Of a stretch of DNA of 64,000 nt, positions 55,326-63,697 are shown piece by piece; positions within the stretch are counted from its first letter, which is position 1, and each line of letters starts with the position of its first letter. Below the pieces are notes generated by a model. That model had not been told where the DNA came from. It worked only from the letters and a program-made list of their open reading frames with translations, and did not search any database. Origin of the DNA: Sinorhizobium arboris LMG 14919 (GTDB lineage Bacteria; Pseudomonadota; Alphaproteobacteria; Rhizobiales; Rhizobiaceae). The stretch spans positions 2,596,058 to 2,660,057 of the forward strand of contig NZ_ATYB01000014.1 of NCBI RefSeq assembly GCF_000427465.1, in the 5' to 3' direction. Made by a program: the position numbers and the translations under genes.

Positions 55326-56432
55326 TCAATCCCCTCCGCTGTCTTCCATGCGGCTGAGCTTCGCCTGGGCCACGGGCTTCTCGCTTTGCACGGTAATCCG
55401 GTCGGCCTGACCGATACGCGCCGTCAACCGGTCGAGCGTCTTGCGCATCGCCTTGGCCTCCTCCTGCTGCGCTTCGATCCAGTCGCGCAGCATCTGCTGC
55501 TCGCCGCGCATGTTCTTGACGAGGCCCTGGATGCCTTCGGCGAGGCTTGCCATCGCCGCTGTGGTGCGCTGGTTCACGCCGCCGTCATGCGTCAGGCGGG
55601 TGAGCTGATCAGTGAGCCGCCGCAACTCCTCGACCGGAGCGCCGTCGGCCATGTCGCCCGGCGACGAGAAACCGGAGCCGACGTCGGTCACCGACGAAAG
55701 CCAATTCTCGAGCTCGGTATAGAAGCGGTTCTGGGCGCGCCCCGCCTGCAGATCGAGAAAGCCCACGATGAGCGAGCCGGAAAGACCGAAGAGCGAGGCG
55801 GAGAACGCAGTTCCCATCCCGGTGAGTGGCGCCGAAAGCCCGCTCTTGAGGGAACTCAGGAGATCGTCCGTGCTCCCGCTTCCCGCGTCCAGCGACTGGA
55901 TCACGGTGTTGATGGAACCGATGGTGCCGAGCAGGCCCCAGAACGTGCCGAGCAGGCCGAGGAAAACGAGCAGGCCGGCGAGATAGCGGGTGATGTCACG
56001 CGACTCGTCGAGGCGCGCCGCGATGGAATCGAGAATGGACCGGAGCGCGGCCGTGGAGATTGCCGTCGTCTGGCGCCCCCCGATGAGCGCCCGCATCGGC
56101 GCAAGCAGCACCGGGTCGCGCCCGACTTTGTCGGCGCTGCCGGCGGCGCGGAAAGAGTTGAACCAGCGAACCTCCGGCCTCAAACTGAGGACGTGGTTGA
56201 ACGCCAGCAGGATGCCGATCACGAGCACGCCCAGGATCAGCCCGTTGAGGCCGGGATTGCCGGCGAAGGCCTCGCTTGCCTGGCGGAAAAGGATCGCGGC
56301 GACGAAACCGACGATGATCAGGAAAAGGACCATCGTCCAGAAATAGGGCATCGGGCTCGAAAGCTTGTGCGGACCGTAGTCGTCCTCCACGTCTTCGCGA
56401 TCGCGCCAGCCGGACAGATTCAGTTTCGCCAT
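55326..56432 (-). CDS. MotA/TolQ/ExbB-family proton channel subunit
   Basis: 368 residues starting MAKLNLSGWRDREDVEDDYG at 56432. Helices: about 31-50 (YFWTMVLFLIIVGFVAAILF), about 62-82 (LNGLILGVLVIGILLAFNHV), about 155-175 (YLAGLLVFLGLLGTFWGLLG) and about 205-225 (TGMGTAFSASLFGLSGSLIV), a MotA-like topology. The FWGLLGTIGSINTVIQSL and GMGTAFSASLFGL segments are the family core. The cytoplasmic tail is helical and charged (about 260-368). Paired with the MotB-like gene; distinct in sequence from TolQ at 12648. Confidence 0.87.
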   Translation of the reverse strand: MAKLNLSGWRDREDVEDDYGPHKLSSPMPYFWTMVLFLIIVGFVAAILFRQASEAFAGNPGLNGLILGVLVIGILLAFNHVLSLRPEVRWFNSFRAAGSADKVGRDPVLLAPMRALIGGRQTTAISTAALRSILDSIAARLDESRDITRYLAGLLVFLGLLGTFWGLLGTIGSINTVIQSLDAGSGSTDDLLSSLKSGLSAPLTGMGTAFSASLFGLSGSLIVGFLDLQAGRAQNRFYTELENWLSSVTDVGSGFSSPGDMADGAPVEELRRLTDQLTRLTHDGGVNQRTTAAMASLAEGIQGLVKNMRGEQQMLRDWIEAQQEEAKAMRKTLDRLTARIGQADRITVQSEKPVAQAKLSRMEDSGGD

Positions 56433-56636
56433 AAGTTCGCCAGTCTCCCGGTTTTGCGGCACGTTCCGCGCCTGTCCGACGAACAAGAGGGCGGCCGCAA
56501 CACTCTGAATTGCGGCACCATTCCTGAATCGGCAACGATTCAAGGGCGGTGCTGCCGATGACCGCAGGCCATCCGTATCGGCCCGGAGACTAGTGGAAGT
56601 TTGCACCAAATTGAAGGGAAAACAAGAAGCGCGCTC

Positions 56637-56681
56637 CTGAAGCGCCTCGCATCTGGATCGAATTCATGCGGGGCGCTTCAG
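56637..56681. repeat. 16-bp inverted repeat downstream of suhB
   Basis: CTGAAGCGCCTCGCAT and ATGCGGGGCGCTTCAG, one wobble in 16, around a 13-base loop containing GAATTC. No T-run on either strand, so it looks like an extragenic palindromic element rather than a terminator. It lies 19 bases past the suhB stop. Confidence 0.55.
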
Positions 56682-56699
56682 CTCATTGTTTTGCGGCTG

Positions 56700-57500
56700 T
56701 CACTTCGTCGGAATCGGGCGCTGGATCACTTCGCGCAGCGCTTTCGCGATATGCTCGTTGCCGCAGACGATCGAACCCGCTTCCAACGGCCTGCTGCCGC
56801 CTTCGGCATCGGTAACCCAGCCGCCGGCCTCGCGAATGAGCAAGGCGCCGGCGGCCATGTCCCAGGCGGCAAGATCCCGCTCCCAGAAACCGTCGAAGCG
56901 ACCGGCCGCGACATAGGCAAGGTCGAGCGAGGCAGAGCCCATGCGGCGAATGCCCGCGACCTCACCCATAACATGGCGCAGTTCGACCAGATACTTGCCG
57001 TGATTGCCGCGGCCGAGATGCGGAGTGCCGGTTCCGATCACGGCATCGGAGAGAGCCTTGCGCGCACCTACGCGCAGGCGGCGGTCGTTCAGGAAGGCGC
57101 CGCCGCCGCGCTCGGCGGTGTAGAGCTCGTCCGTCGCGGGGTTGAAGACGACTGCGCCCACGATGTCGCCCTGGCGCTCCAGCGCGACCGAGATGGCGAA
57201 ATGCGGAATGCCATGAAGGAAGTTGGTCGTTCCGTCGAGCGGATCGACGATCCAGCGGTGAGCGCCGTCCGTTCCCTTGACCTCCTCGCCCTCCTCGCCG
57301 AGGAAACCGTAGGTCGGGCGGGCCTTCATGAGCTCCTCGCGGATGATCCGCTCGGCCTTGCGGTCCGCCTGCGAAACGTAGTCGGCCGGTCCTTTCAAGG
57401 AAACCTGCAGGTTCTGTACTTCGCCGAAATCGCGCGCAAGCGACTTGCCGGCCTTGAAGACGGCCTGGACCATGACATTGAGAAGGGCAGAGCGGGCCAT
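56700..57500 (-). CDS. suhB: Inositol-1-monophosphatase family protein SuhB
   Basis: 266 residues. Motifs in order: FLGEEGEE, the metal and phosphate loop WIVDPLDGTTNFLHG (Asp86, Asp89, Thr91), and WDMAAGALLIREAGG. It hydrolyses inositol-1-phosphate and related phosphates; in E. coli SuhB also binds RNA polymerase and supports rRNA antitermination. A 274-base structured leader region precedes it. Confidence 0.95.
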   Translation of the reverse strand: MARSALLNVMVQAVFKAGKSLARDFGEVQNLQVSLKGPADYVSQADRKAERIIREELMKARPTYGFLGEEGEEVKGTDGAHRWIVDPLDGTTNFLHGIPHFAISVALERQGDIVGAVVFNPATDELYTAERGGGAFLNDRRLRVGARKALSDAVIGTGTPHLGRGNHGKYLVELRHVMGEVAGIRRMGSASLDLAYVAAGRFDGFWERDLAAWDMAAGALLIREAGGWVTDAEGGSRPLEAGSIVCGNEHIAKALREVIQRPIPTK

Positions 57501-57774
57501 GCGGCGATTTCCTCTAGCGAAGGCCGGCCGAGATCGCTCGACCGGACATTGAACCTGTCTGACAGTCCGGATCGCGGCCGCAGCTCAAAGCGCGGGCGGG
57601 GGAACTGTCGTCAAAAAACCGAGTGAGATGTCACTCCGTCCGCTGCGGCATAGTTGGAGGCTGCGGACAAAAACCGGGGCTTCAAGACCACAAAAACCCG
57701 GGAAGTTCAAGCGAAATAGATCGGGCCTGCCTGCATCCTCCAATCGAGTGCGATTGAAGGCAAGCTGCGGCACG

Positions 57775-58920
57775 TCAGGACGAGCGATACCTGTTTGCCG
57801 CCGCAAGCGCCGACTTCTGCTGTGTTTCGTTGAGGCCGAGATAGAAATCCTCGAGCGCATCGTCCTTGAGACCGGCCCGGCGGGAGAGGACGTACCACTT
57901 TGCCGCTTCCACGGGGTTCGGACGCGTTCCGATGGCATTGACATAGAGATGGGAAAGCCGGTTCTGGGCGACGACGTTGCCGCTTTCGGCCGCGCGCTTC
58001 ATCCAGGCAAATCCCTCTTCGAGATTGCGGTCGCCGGCGATCCCCTCGATCAGCCAGATGGCGATGTCGAGCTGGGCGGTATCGTAGCCCGCTCGCGCCG
58101 CCCTGAGCAGCCACTCCCGCGCGCGGGCGCGCTTGCTCTCCTCGATGCCGTCGACATTGAGATAAATCTGCGAGAGCGCATATTGCGCATCCGCGATGCC
58201 CTGTTCGGCGGATTTCTCGTAATAGGGCATCGCAGCCTTGAGCCCCCTCTCGCCAGGCATGTCGGCCACCAGCGTTTGCCCGTAGTTGAACTGGGCCGAG
58301 GCATTGCCGAGATCGGCGGCCTTCTTCATCAGCTCGTCGGCCTTCTTCCGGTCGCGCTTGACGTAACGCCCCTCCATCAGGATCAGCGCATATTTGAACA
58401 TGGCCGCCGGATCACCATTGTTCGCCGCCTGACCGTACCAGAAGGCGGCCGCCTTGGTGTCGCGCGCAACGCCGAGGCCCTGCTCGAGGATCGCGGCGAC
58501 GAGCGTCTGGGCGGCAGGGTCGCCGAGCTGGGCCCGCGGCAAAGCCAGGTCCATCGCCGTCAGGTAATAGCCCCGCTGGAAGGCGCCATAGGCCTGGTCG
58601 ATTTTCCCGGTAAAGGGTTTTTCCTCGGGAAGCGCCGGCAATTCGGCACCCATTCGATCGAACACGTTGACGCCCTGCGAAGGCGCATTGCCGTCGCTGG
58701 CTTTCGGCTTTTCCGGTTCGGCGGCCGCCGGTTTGCGTTCCGCATCCTGTGGCAGTACCGCGCCGTTGAAAGGCGTGATCCGCCCCCGCTTCGGCGCGCT
58801 GCCCTCCTCGGCCGGCGCAGGCGGCATCGGTTGCTGGGCCATTGCCGGCGCGACTGCAAGGAGCATCGCGGCGGCGAAGGCTGCGGACCGGCTGGATTTC
58901 AGGAGAGTGCGGATTGCCAT
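57775..58920 (-). CDS. Secreted Sel1-repeat (TPR-like) protein
   Basis: 381 residues with a signal peptide (SAAFAAAMLLAVAPAMA, cleavage before QQPMPP), a Pro/Ala/Lys-rich linker to about residue 75, then at least six Sel1-like repeats of about 36 residues (GDPAAQTLVAAILEQGLGVA, GDPAAMFKYALILMEGRYVK, GNASAQFNYGQTLVADMPGE, GIADAQYALSQIYLNV, GYDTAQLDIAIWLIEGIAG, GNVVAQNRLSHLYVNA). Such proteins act as periplasmic scaffolds in signalling or envelope processes. It lies 9 bases after the ThiE-like gene and is probably co-transcribed. Confidence 0.88.
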   Translation of the reverse strand: MAIRTLLKSSRSAAFAAAMLLAVAPAMAQQPMPPAPAEEGSAPKRGRITPFNGAVLPQDAERKPAAAEPEKPKASDGNAPSQGVNVFDRMGAELPALPEEKPFTGKIDQAYGAFQRGYYLTAMDLALPRAQLGDPAAQTLVAAILEQGLGVARDTKAAAFWYGQAANNGDPAAMFKYALILMEGRYVKRDRKKADELMKKAADLGNASAQFNYGQTLVADMPGERGLKAAMPYYEKSAEQGIADAQYALSQIYLNVDGIEESKRARAREWLLRAARAGYDTAQLDIAIWLIEGIAGDRNLEEGFAWMKRAAESGNVVAQNRLSHLYVNAIGTRPNPVEAAKWYVLSRRAGLKDDALEDFYLGLNETQQKSALAAANRYRSS

Positions 58921-58929
58921 CGGCAGGTC

Positions 58930-59583
58930 TTAACCTTCAAACCGTGGCGCTTTTTCGTCAAGCAGGGCGTTGACGGCCGCAACCACCGACGGCGCCTGAC
59001 CGGGTTCGCCGAAGACGGCAAGGCGCAACGCCACGAACTCGGCGCCGGTTTCAGCGACTGCAAGCGCGGATTGCGGATCCGTGCCGCCCATGACGATGCA
59101 GGGAATCTCGATCATCGAGGCCCACCATTCGGCGAGTGCCAGATTCTTCGGATGAGCCTCCGGCTTTATGTCGCCATCAGTGCGGCCGAAGAATACGTAA
59201 TCCGGCCTCAGTTCGCCGATTTCGAGCGCATGGTGGCGGTCGGTGGCGTTGCCTCCGCCGACGATCAGCCTCGGTGCATGCCGCTCGATCGCTTCGGCAA
59301 GCGCGTTCGCACCGCCGGCGACATGGAGGCCGTCCGCTTTCGCCCGCCCGGCGACCCGCGTGTCCCCCTCGATCAATGCCGCGGCGCCCGCCTTCTGGAT
59401 CACGGGCACGAGCGCTTCCGCATGTTTCTGGAAATCCGCATCGCTAAGCGCGTATTGCGGCACGATCACCGACGCTACGTCTCCGCCCCTCAGCGCCTCG
59501 CCGACGAGCTTCGCGCGCTCTGTGCCATCTGCGATATCGGGAACGACCAGCACGAGGCGGCAGCGGTCTTCAATGTTGCTCAT
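58930..59583 (-). CDS. Thiamine phosphate synthase-like protein (divergent ThiE fold)
   Basis: 217 residues with a TIM-barrel TenI/ThiE-like layout: LVLVVPDIADGTERAKLVGE, a HHA-like strand end (GLHVAGG), YVFFGRTDG in place of the usual G-P-x-F-x-T-x-T-K, and GGTDPQSALAVAETGAEFVALRLAVF. The catalytic QxRxK motif of true ThiE is not visible (VIVPQYAL stands in the comparable place). It may therefore not make thiamine phosphate. Usually annotated thiamine phosphate synthase in rhizobia. Upstream of the Sel1 gene; diverges from the TauE/SafE gene. Confidence 0.7.
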   Translation of the reverse strand: MSNIEDRCRLVLVVPDIADGTERAKLVGEALRGGDVASVIVPQYALSDADFQKHAEALVPVIQKAGAAALIEGDTRVAGRAKADGLHVAGGANALAEAIERHAPRLIVGGGNATDRHHALEIGELRPDYVFFGRTDGDIKPEAHPKNLALAEWWASMIEIPCIVMGGTDPQSALAVAETGAEFVALRLAVFGEPGQAPSVVAAVNALLDEKAPRFEG

Positions 59584-59682
59584 GGATCAATCCTGACGAT
59601 CTCGCATCGGGCCGGAAGCCGGCACTCGATTTCATTCGGGAAAACCGATAGACGGAGATGACAAAAGGATCAACCGCCGCCG

Positions 59683-60465
59683 ATGCTTCCCGATATCGAC
59701 TTCTATCTCGTCGCCATTCCGGCCGTCCTGCTCGTTGGCCTCGCCAAGGGAGGCATGGGTGAGGCCCTGTCGCTGATGGGCGTGCCGATCCTGTCCATGG
59801 CAGTTTCGCCCGTGCAGGCTGCGGCCCTGCTTCTGCCGATCCTGATCGCCATGGACATCGTTTCCCTCTGGATCTGGCGCAAGCACGGCGACCGACAAAC
59901 TCTCGTCATGCTCCTCCCGGGCGCGCTCGCCGGCATCGGCATTGGCTGGGCAACGTCCGCCTATGTGCCCCGCGACGCGCTGAGGCTGATCATCGGGCTC
60001 ATCACCGTCGTCTTCGTACTGCGTTATGTCTACACCGTGTGGCGCAACCGCAATGGCACCCCCATCCAGCCGAAGCCGCAACGCGCCGGACCGGCCACCC
60101 TCTGGGGCTCCCTCGCCGGCTACGGCAGCTTCGTCGCCCATGCCGGCGGCCCGCCCTTCCAGATCTATGCGCTGCCGCTGAAACTCGCGCCCCGCGAATA
60201 TACCGGCACCATCGTGCGCTTCTTCGCGGTCCTCAACGCGGTGAAGCTCATTCCCTATTTCGCCCTCGGCCAACTCGACCCCGGCAATCTCGCGACGTCG
60301 GCGACGCTCTTCCCGCTGGCCATTGCCGCAACCGCCTGCGGCGCCTGGACCGTCCGGCGGATGAAGCCGCAGATCTTCTATCCCTTCATGTACACGATGG
60401 CCTTCCTCGCCGGCTCGAAGCTCGTCTGGGACGGGCTGCTGAGCGTCATATCGGGGGGAGTGTAA
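59683..60465 (+). CDS. TauE/SafE (TSUP) family sulfite/anion transporter
   Basis: 260 residues with about eight hydrophobic helices in two similar halves. The family motifs are present: FYLVAIPAVLLVGLAKGGMG at the N-terminus and LAGYGSFVAHAGGPPFQIYAL in the second half, which correspond as repeats. TSUP proteins export or import sulfite, sulfonates or other organic anions. The substrate is not predictable here; the sulfolipid genes are 37 kb away in this window, so no link is claimed. 99 bases separate it from the divergent ThiE-like gene. Confidence 0.9.
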   Translation: MLPDIDFYLVAIPAVLLVGLAKGGMGEALSLMGVPILSMAVSPVQAAALLLPILIAMDIVSLWIWRKHGDRQTLVMLLPGALAGIGIGWATSAYVPRDALRLIIGLITVVFVLRYVYTVWRNRNGTPIQPKPQRAGPATLWGSLAGYGSFVAHAGGPPFQIYALPLKLAPREYTGTIVRFFAVLNAVKLIPYFALGQLDPGNLATSATLFPLAIAATACGAWTVRRMKPQIFYPFMYTMAFLAGSKLVWDGLLSVISGGV

Positions 60466-60560
60466 CCCGGCGCCAGGCGACGCCGATGCTGCAATGCGAG
60501 CGACGTCTCGCAACGCACAATTCCCTTGCCGCTCCGAGGGAATTCGCCTAACCTCCCTTC

Positions 60561-60821
60561 ATGACGATCGCGGACCCCTTCGATGCCATTGCGGATCCGA
60601 ACCGGCGCCATCTGCTGGAGGAACTCAGACGCGCGCCGAAGACCGTCAACGAACTCGCCAAAGGTCTGCCTATCAGCCGGCCCGCCGTCTCCCAACATCT
60701 CAAGGCACTGCTGGACTGCAAGCTCGTGTCGGTTTCGAGCAGCGGCACACGGCGGATCTACGCGATCCATAAACCCGGCTTCGACCGGCTCAACCTGTGG
60801 CTGGACCAATTCTGGTCCTGA
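60561..60821 (+). CDS. ArsR-family winged-helix regulator
   Basis: A compact 86-residue regulator: DPFDAIADPNRRHLLEELRR, then the recognition helix region VNELAKGLPISRPAVSQHLKALLDCKLV, and the wing SSSGTRRIYAIHKPGF. There is no CxC metal site in helix 3, so it is probably a non-metal ArsR type of the kind that often pairs with an SRPBCC protein; none is adjacent. It lies 95 bases after the TauE/SafE gene on the same strand. Confidence 0.9.
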   Translation: MTIADPFDAIADPNRRHLLEELRRAPKTVNELAKGLPISRPAVSQHLKALLDCKLVSVSSSGTRRIYAIHKPGFDRLNLWLDQFWS

Positions 60822-60924
60822 TTCAGGTCCGCTCAACCGCGCAAAGCCGACCGGGCACCGAGCCCGGTCAAGCAATGAAATCTATAATTTCGGGATTGTT
60901 TTTGACCCTATCGCTGCATCGCCT

Positions 60925-61028
60925 CTACAGCGCCAGCGTCTTCTGAGACGTGCAAAGGTCGCTGTAGCACTTTGATCTGCTGCAGTTTTGTCCTTTAATC
61001 GGCTGCGATCAAAGGAAACGTGCAGTAA
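60925..61028. repeat. RIME-type intergenic mosaic element
   Basis: Two adjacent large palindromes: CTACAGCG...CGCTGTAG (60925-60967), with an inner GCGTCT-TCTG-AGACG hairpin, and CTGCAGTTTTGTCCTTT pairing with AAAGGAAACGTGCAG (60980-61025). I recognise the layout and the CTACAGCG / CTGTAGCACTTTGAT wording as the Rhizobium-specific intergenic mosaic element, about 108 bp. It sits between the ArsR and DUF465 genes, which converge, and may stabilise their 3' ends. Confidence 0.75.
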
Positions 61029-61071
61029 GGGTGGCGACGCGTCCCGATGCAATCGGGAATACCGTTCACGA

Positions 61072-61245
61072 TCAGTGCGTCGAGGAACGGAGTCTTTCGA
61101 TTTCGTCCTTGATGCGCAGCTTCCGCCGCTTGAGTTCGCTGATCAGCTCGTCCTCGCAGGAGGGAGAGTTCAGAGCTTCATGGAGCTCCTCTTCGAGGGC
61201 GCCATGCTTTTTCTCAAGCGTTGCAAGATGAGCCTCAATGGTCAT
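61072..61245 (-). CDS. DUF465/YdcH-family small protein
   Basis: 57 residues starting MTIEAHLATLEKKHGALEEE at 61245 after AAGGGA; the in-frame upstream extension is unlikely. The charged helical hairpin LATLEKKHGALEEEL...ELKRRKLRIKDEIERLR is the DUF465 pattern. Function unknown. A second DUF465 gene diverges from it at 61457. Confidence 0.87.
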   Translation of the reverse strand: MTIEAHLATLEKKHGALEEELHEALNSPSCEDELISELKRRKLRIKDEIERLRSSTH

Positions 61246-61456
61246 TGGCAGTCCCTTCCCTTTAGCTTGCATCCGGCACGCAAATGCCGGATGTTCCATG
61301 GTTGAAACCTTTTTACTGTGCCATGTCATTTTTCATTTGTCGAAGGCGAAATGATGACGCCGGATAACTTCCCGTCGCTGACCAAGATGTGGTAGAGCGA
61401 CGCAGGAAATTCCGGATCGCGGATCGGCGAGGCCGGGCTTATGGGGATCGCTTTGC

Positions 61457-61660
61457 ATGCCGGACCAGGACCAGGCCGAACTCAGACTGACCATCGCGCG
61501 CCTGAGGCAGGAACACGAAGATTACGACGCGGCAATCAACGCGATGATCCAGACCGGCTGCGACGCCCTGCGAATCCAGCGCATGAAAAAGAAGAAGCTG
61601 GCCATCAAGGACAAGATCACCAAGATCGAAGACCAGATCATTCCCGACATCATTGCCTGA
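61457..61660 (+). CDS. DUF465/YdcH-family small protein, second copy
   Basis: 67 residues: [20 protein letters not shown] then [20 protein letters not shown] and [20 protein letters not shown]. Same helical hairpin family as the divergent neighbour, but distinct in sequence (about a third of aligned positions alike by eye). Its stop lies just before the purE start, so it may be transcribed with purE-purK. Confidence 0.87.
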   Translation: MPDQDQAELRLTIARLRQEHEDYDAAINAMIQTGCDALRIQRMKKKKLAIKDKITKIEDQIIPDIIA

Positions 61661-61673
61661 AACGGACCAAGAC

Positions 61674-62174
61674 GTGACCGAAACTACGCCCCCGCCCGTC
61701 GCCATCATCATGGGAAGCCAATCGGATTGGGAGACGATGAAGAACGCGGCCGACACGCTCGAGGCGCTCGACATCGCCTATGAAGCCCGCATCGTTTCCG
61801 CCCATCGCACGCCCGATCGCCTCGTTCGCTTCGCCAAGGGTGCGCGCGACGAGGGATTCCAGGTGATCATCGCCGGTGCCGGCGGTGCGGCGCATCTTCC
61901 CGGCATGTGCGCGGCCATGACGCCGCTCCCCGTTTTCGGGGTTCCGGTCCAATCGAGAGCGCTTTCAGGTCAGGACAGCCTGCTGTCGATCGTGCAGATG
62001 CCGGCGGGCATTCCGGTCGGCACGCTTGCGATCGGCAAGGCGGGTGCCATCAATGCAGCGCTTCTGGCCGCGGCAGTTCTCGCGCTCGGTGACGAGGATC
62101 TTGCCGATCGCCTCGATGACTGGCGCGAACAGCAGACCGTATCGGTCGCGGAATATCCGGTAGACGAGGCATGA
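61674..62174 (+). CDS. purE: N5-carboxyaminoimidazole ribonucleotide mutase
   Basis: 166 residues from the GTG at 61674, which follows GGACCAAGAC; an in-frame TTG at 61653 is the alternative and overlaps the previous gene. Motifs: [60 protein letters not shown], and [20 protein letters not shown]. It rearranges N5-CAIR to CAIR in purine synthesis, the step after PurK. Its stop overlaps the purK start (ATGA). Confidence 0.96.
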   Translation: MTETTPPPVAIIMGSQSDWETMKNAADTLEALDIAYEARIVSAHRTPDRLVRFAKGARDEGFQVIIAGAGGAAHLPGMCAAMTPLPVFGVPVQSRALSGQDSLLSIVQMPAGIPVGTLAIGKAGAINAALLAAAVLALGDEDLADRLDDWREQQTVSVAEYPVDEA

Positions 62175-63220
62175 AGTCGATCGGCATCATCGGCGGCGGT
62201 CAGCTCGGCCGTATGCTGGCCATGGCCGCTGCCCGCCTGAACTTCCGCACCGTGGTGCTCGAGCCGCAGCCGGACTGTCCCGCGGCCCAGGTGGCGAACG
62301 AGCAGATCGTTGCCGCCTATGACGACCCGCGGGCGCTGGATGAGCTTGCGCGGGCGTCGGACCTCATCACCTACGAATTCGAGAACGTTCCCGTCTCGGC
62401 GGCCGAGCAGCTTGCCCGTTCGCGGCCGGTCTTCCCGCCGCCGAAGGCGCTGGAAGTGGCACAGGATCGTCTCGTCGAGAAGCGCTTCATCAACGACTGC
62501 GGCATTGCCACCGCCGGATTCCGTCCCGTCGACAGTCAGGCCGACCTCGAGGCCGCCCTTGCTGACTTCGGTGGGGCCGGCGTGCTCAAGACCCGTCGGC
62601 TCGGCTACGATGGCAAGGGCCAGCGAGTCTTCCGCTCCGCGGCCGACGATCCGGCCGGCGCCTACGTCGCGCTCGGACAGGTCCCGCTGATCCTCGAAAG
62701 CTTCGTGCCGTTCGACCGCGAGATCTCGGTCATTGCCGCACGCGCACCCGACGGCACCACCGCGTGCTTCGATCCGGCCGAAAATGTGCATCGAAACGGA
62801 ATTCTATACACATCGACCGTGCCGGCATCCGTCGGCCGCTCGACTGCGGAGGCCGCCCGTCAGGCGGCGACCGCCATTCTCGACGCGCTCGGCTATGTCG
62901 GCGTGATCGGAGTCGAGTTCTTCGTTCTGGCCGATGGCAGCGTCGTCGCAAACGAAATCGCTCCGCGCGTACACAATTCCGGCCACTGGACGGAAGCCGC
63001 TTGCGTCGTTTCACAGTTCGAGCAGCATATCCGCGCGATTGCAGGCCTGCCGCTCGGCGATCCGTCGCGCCATTCCGACTGCGTGATGCAGAACCTGGTC
63101 GGCGACGACATCGCAGGCGTTCAGGATCTGCTTGCCGAGTCCAATGTACTGCTTCACCTCTACGGCAAGGCCGAGGCGCGGCCCGGGCGCAAGATGGGGC
63201 ACTTCACCCGCCTGCTCTGA
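62171..63220 (+). CDS. purK: 5-(carboxyamino)imidazole ribonucleotide synthase
   Basis: 349 residues of the ATP-grasp superfamily: [31 protein letters not shown], the ATP-grasp core [32 protein letters not shown], and the metal-binding [27 protein letters not shown]. It makes N5-CAIR from AIR, bicarbonate and ATP. Directly coupled to purE by a four-base overlap. A short hairpin with T-run follows. Confidence 0.97.
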   Translation: MKSIGIIGGGQLGRMLAMAAARLNFRTVVLEPQPDCPAAQVANEQIVAAYDDPRALDELARASDLITYEFENVPVSAAEQLARSRPVFPPPKALEVAQDRLVEKRFINDCGIATAGFRPVDSQADLEAALADFGGAGVLKTRRLGYDGKGQRVFRSAADDPAGAYVALGQVPLILESFVPFDREISVIAARAPDGTTACFDPAENVHRNGILYTSTVPASVGRSTAEAARQAATAILDALGYVGVIGVEFFVLADGSVVANEIAPRVHNSGHWTEAACVVSQFEQHIRAIAGLPLGDPSRHSDCVMQNLVGDDIAGVQDLLAESNVLLHLYGKAEARPGRKMGHFTRLL

Positions 63221-63314
63221 CCGGGACGCCATGGAAGGCGGGGACAGGCGGCAAAATCCCCGTCACGCGGTTGACACGATAGAGGCGACACGGTATGTGC
63301 CTGCCTACTTGAAC

Positions 63315-63337
63315 AGCGCGCTGAACGGCGCGCTTTT
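63315..63337 (+). terminator. Rho-independent terminator of purEK
   Basis: AGCGCGC-TGAACG-GCGCGCT followed by TTT, 95 bases past the purK stop and before rpmJ. Confidence 0.6.
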
Positions 63338-63394
63338 GATTGTTGGAATTACCGGGCGAATTTTCGTTCCCCGAAACCCTGCGGATCAGGAAAA

Positions 63395-63520
63395 ATGAAG
63401 ATCAAGAATTCGCTCAAGTCCCTGAAGACCCGTCACCGCGAAAACCGTCTGGTTCGTCGCAAGGGCCGGGTCTACATTATCAACAAGCTGAACCCGCGCT
63501 TCAAGGCACGCCAGGGCTAA
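63395..63520 (+). CDS. rpmJ: Large ribosomal subunit protein bL36, zinc-free form
   Basis: 41 residues, too short for standard ORF cut-offs: [20 protein letters not shown], then [21 protein letters not shown] and TAA. AGGA precedes the ATG by six bases. This is the bL36 form lacking the zinc-binding Cys/His set (C- type), as expected beside the C- bL31 in this window. Monocistronic, after the purEK terminator. Confidence 0.95.
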   Translation: MKIKNSLKSLKTRHRENRLVRRKGRVYIINKLNPRFKARQG

Positions 63521-63697
63521 TGCTTGTGGCGGCCCGTGCCTGCAACGCCGCGCATCTTGTCGGATGCGCAACGATGGCTGCAGCACTCGGGCTGCCCGTT
63601 TCCTGATCGGCGGCGATTCAGGAGATGATGCGGAGCACGGCGGGTGGCTCGCTGATTTCCCAAAATTGATTTTGATCTTGTTTCATGGCGGGCTACG

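Noticed and set aside
54295..56432. Zorya-type anti-phage system
   Set aside because: Only the ZorA/ZorB-like architecture is present; no ZorC, ZorD or ZorE-like gene lies nearby, and flanking genes are housekeeping or metabolic.
60561..60821. Arsenic-responsive repressor
   Set aside because: The ArsR-fold protein lacks the cysteine metal site and no arsenic genes are near.
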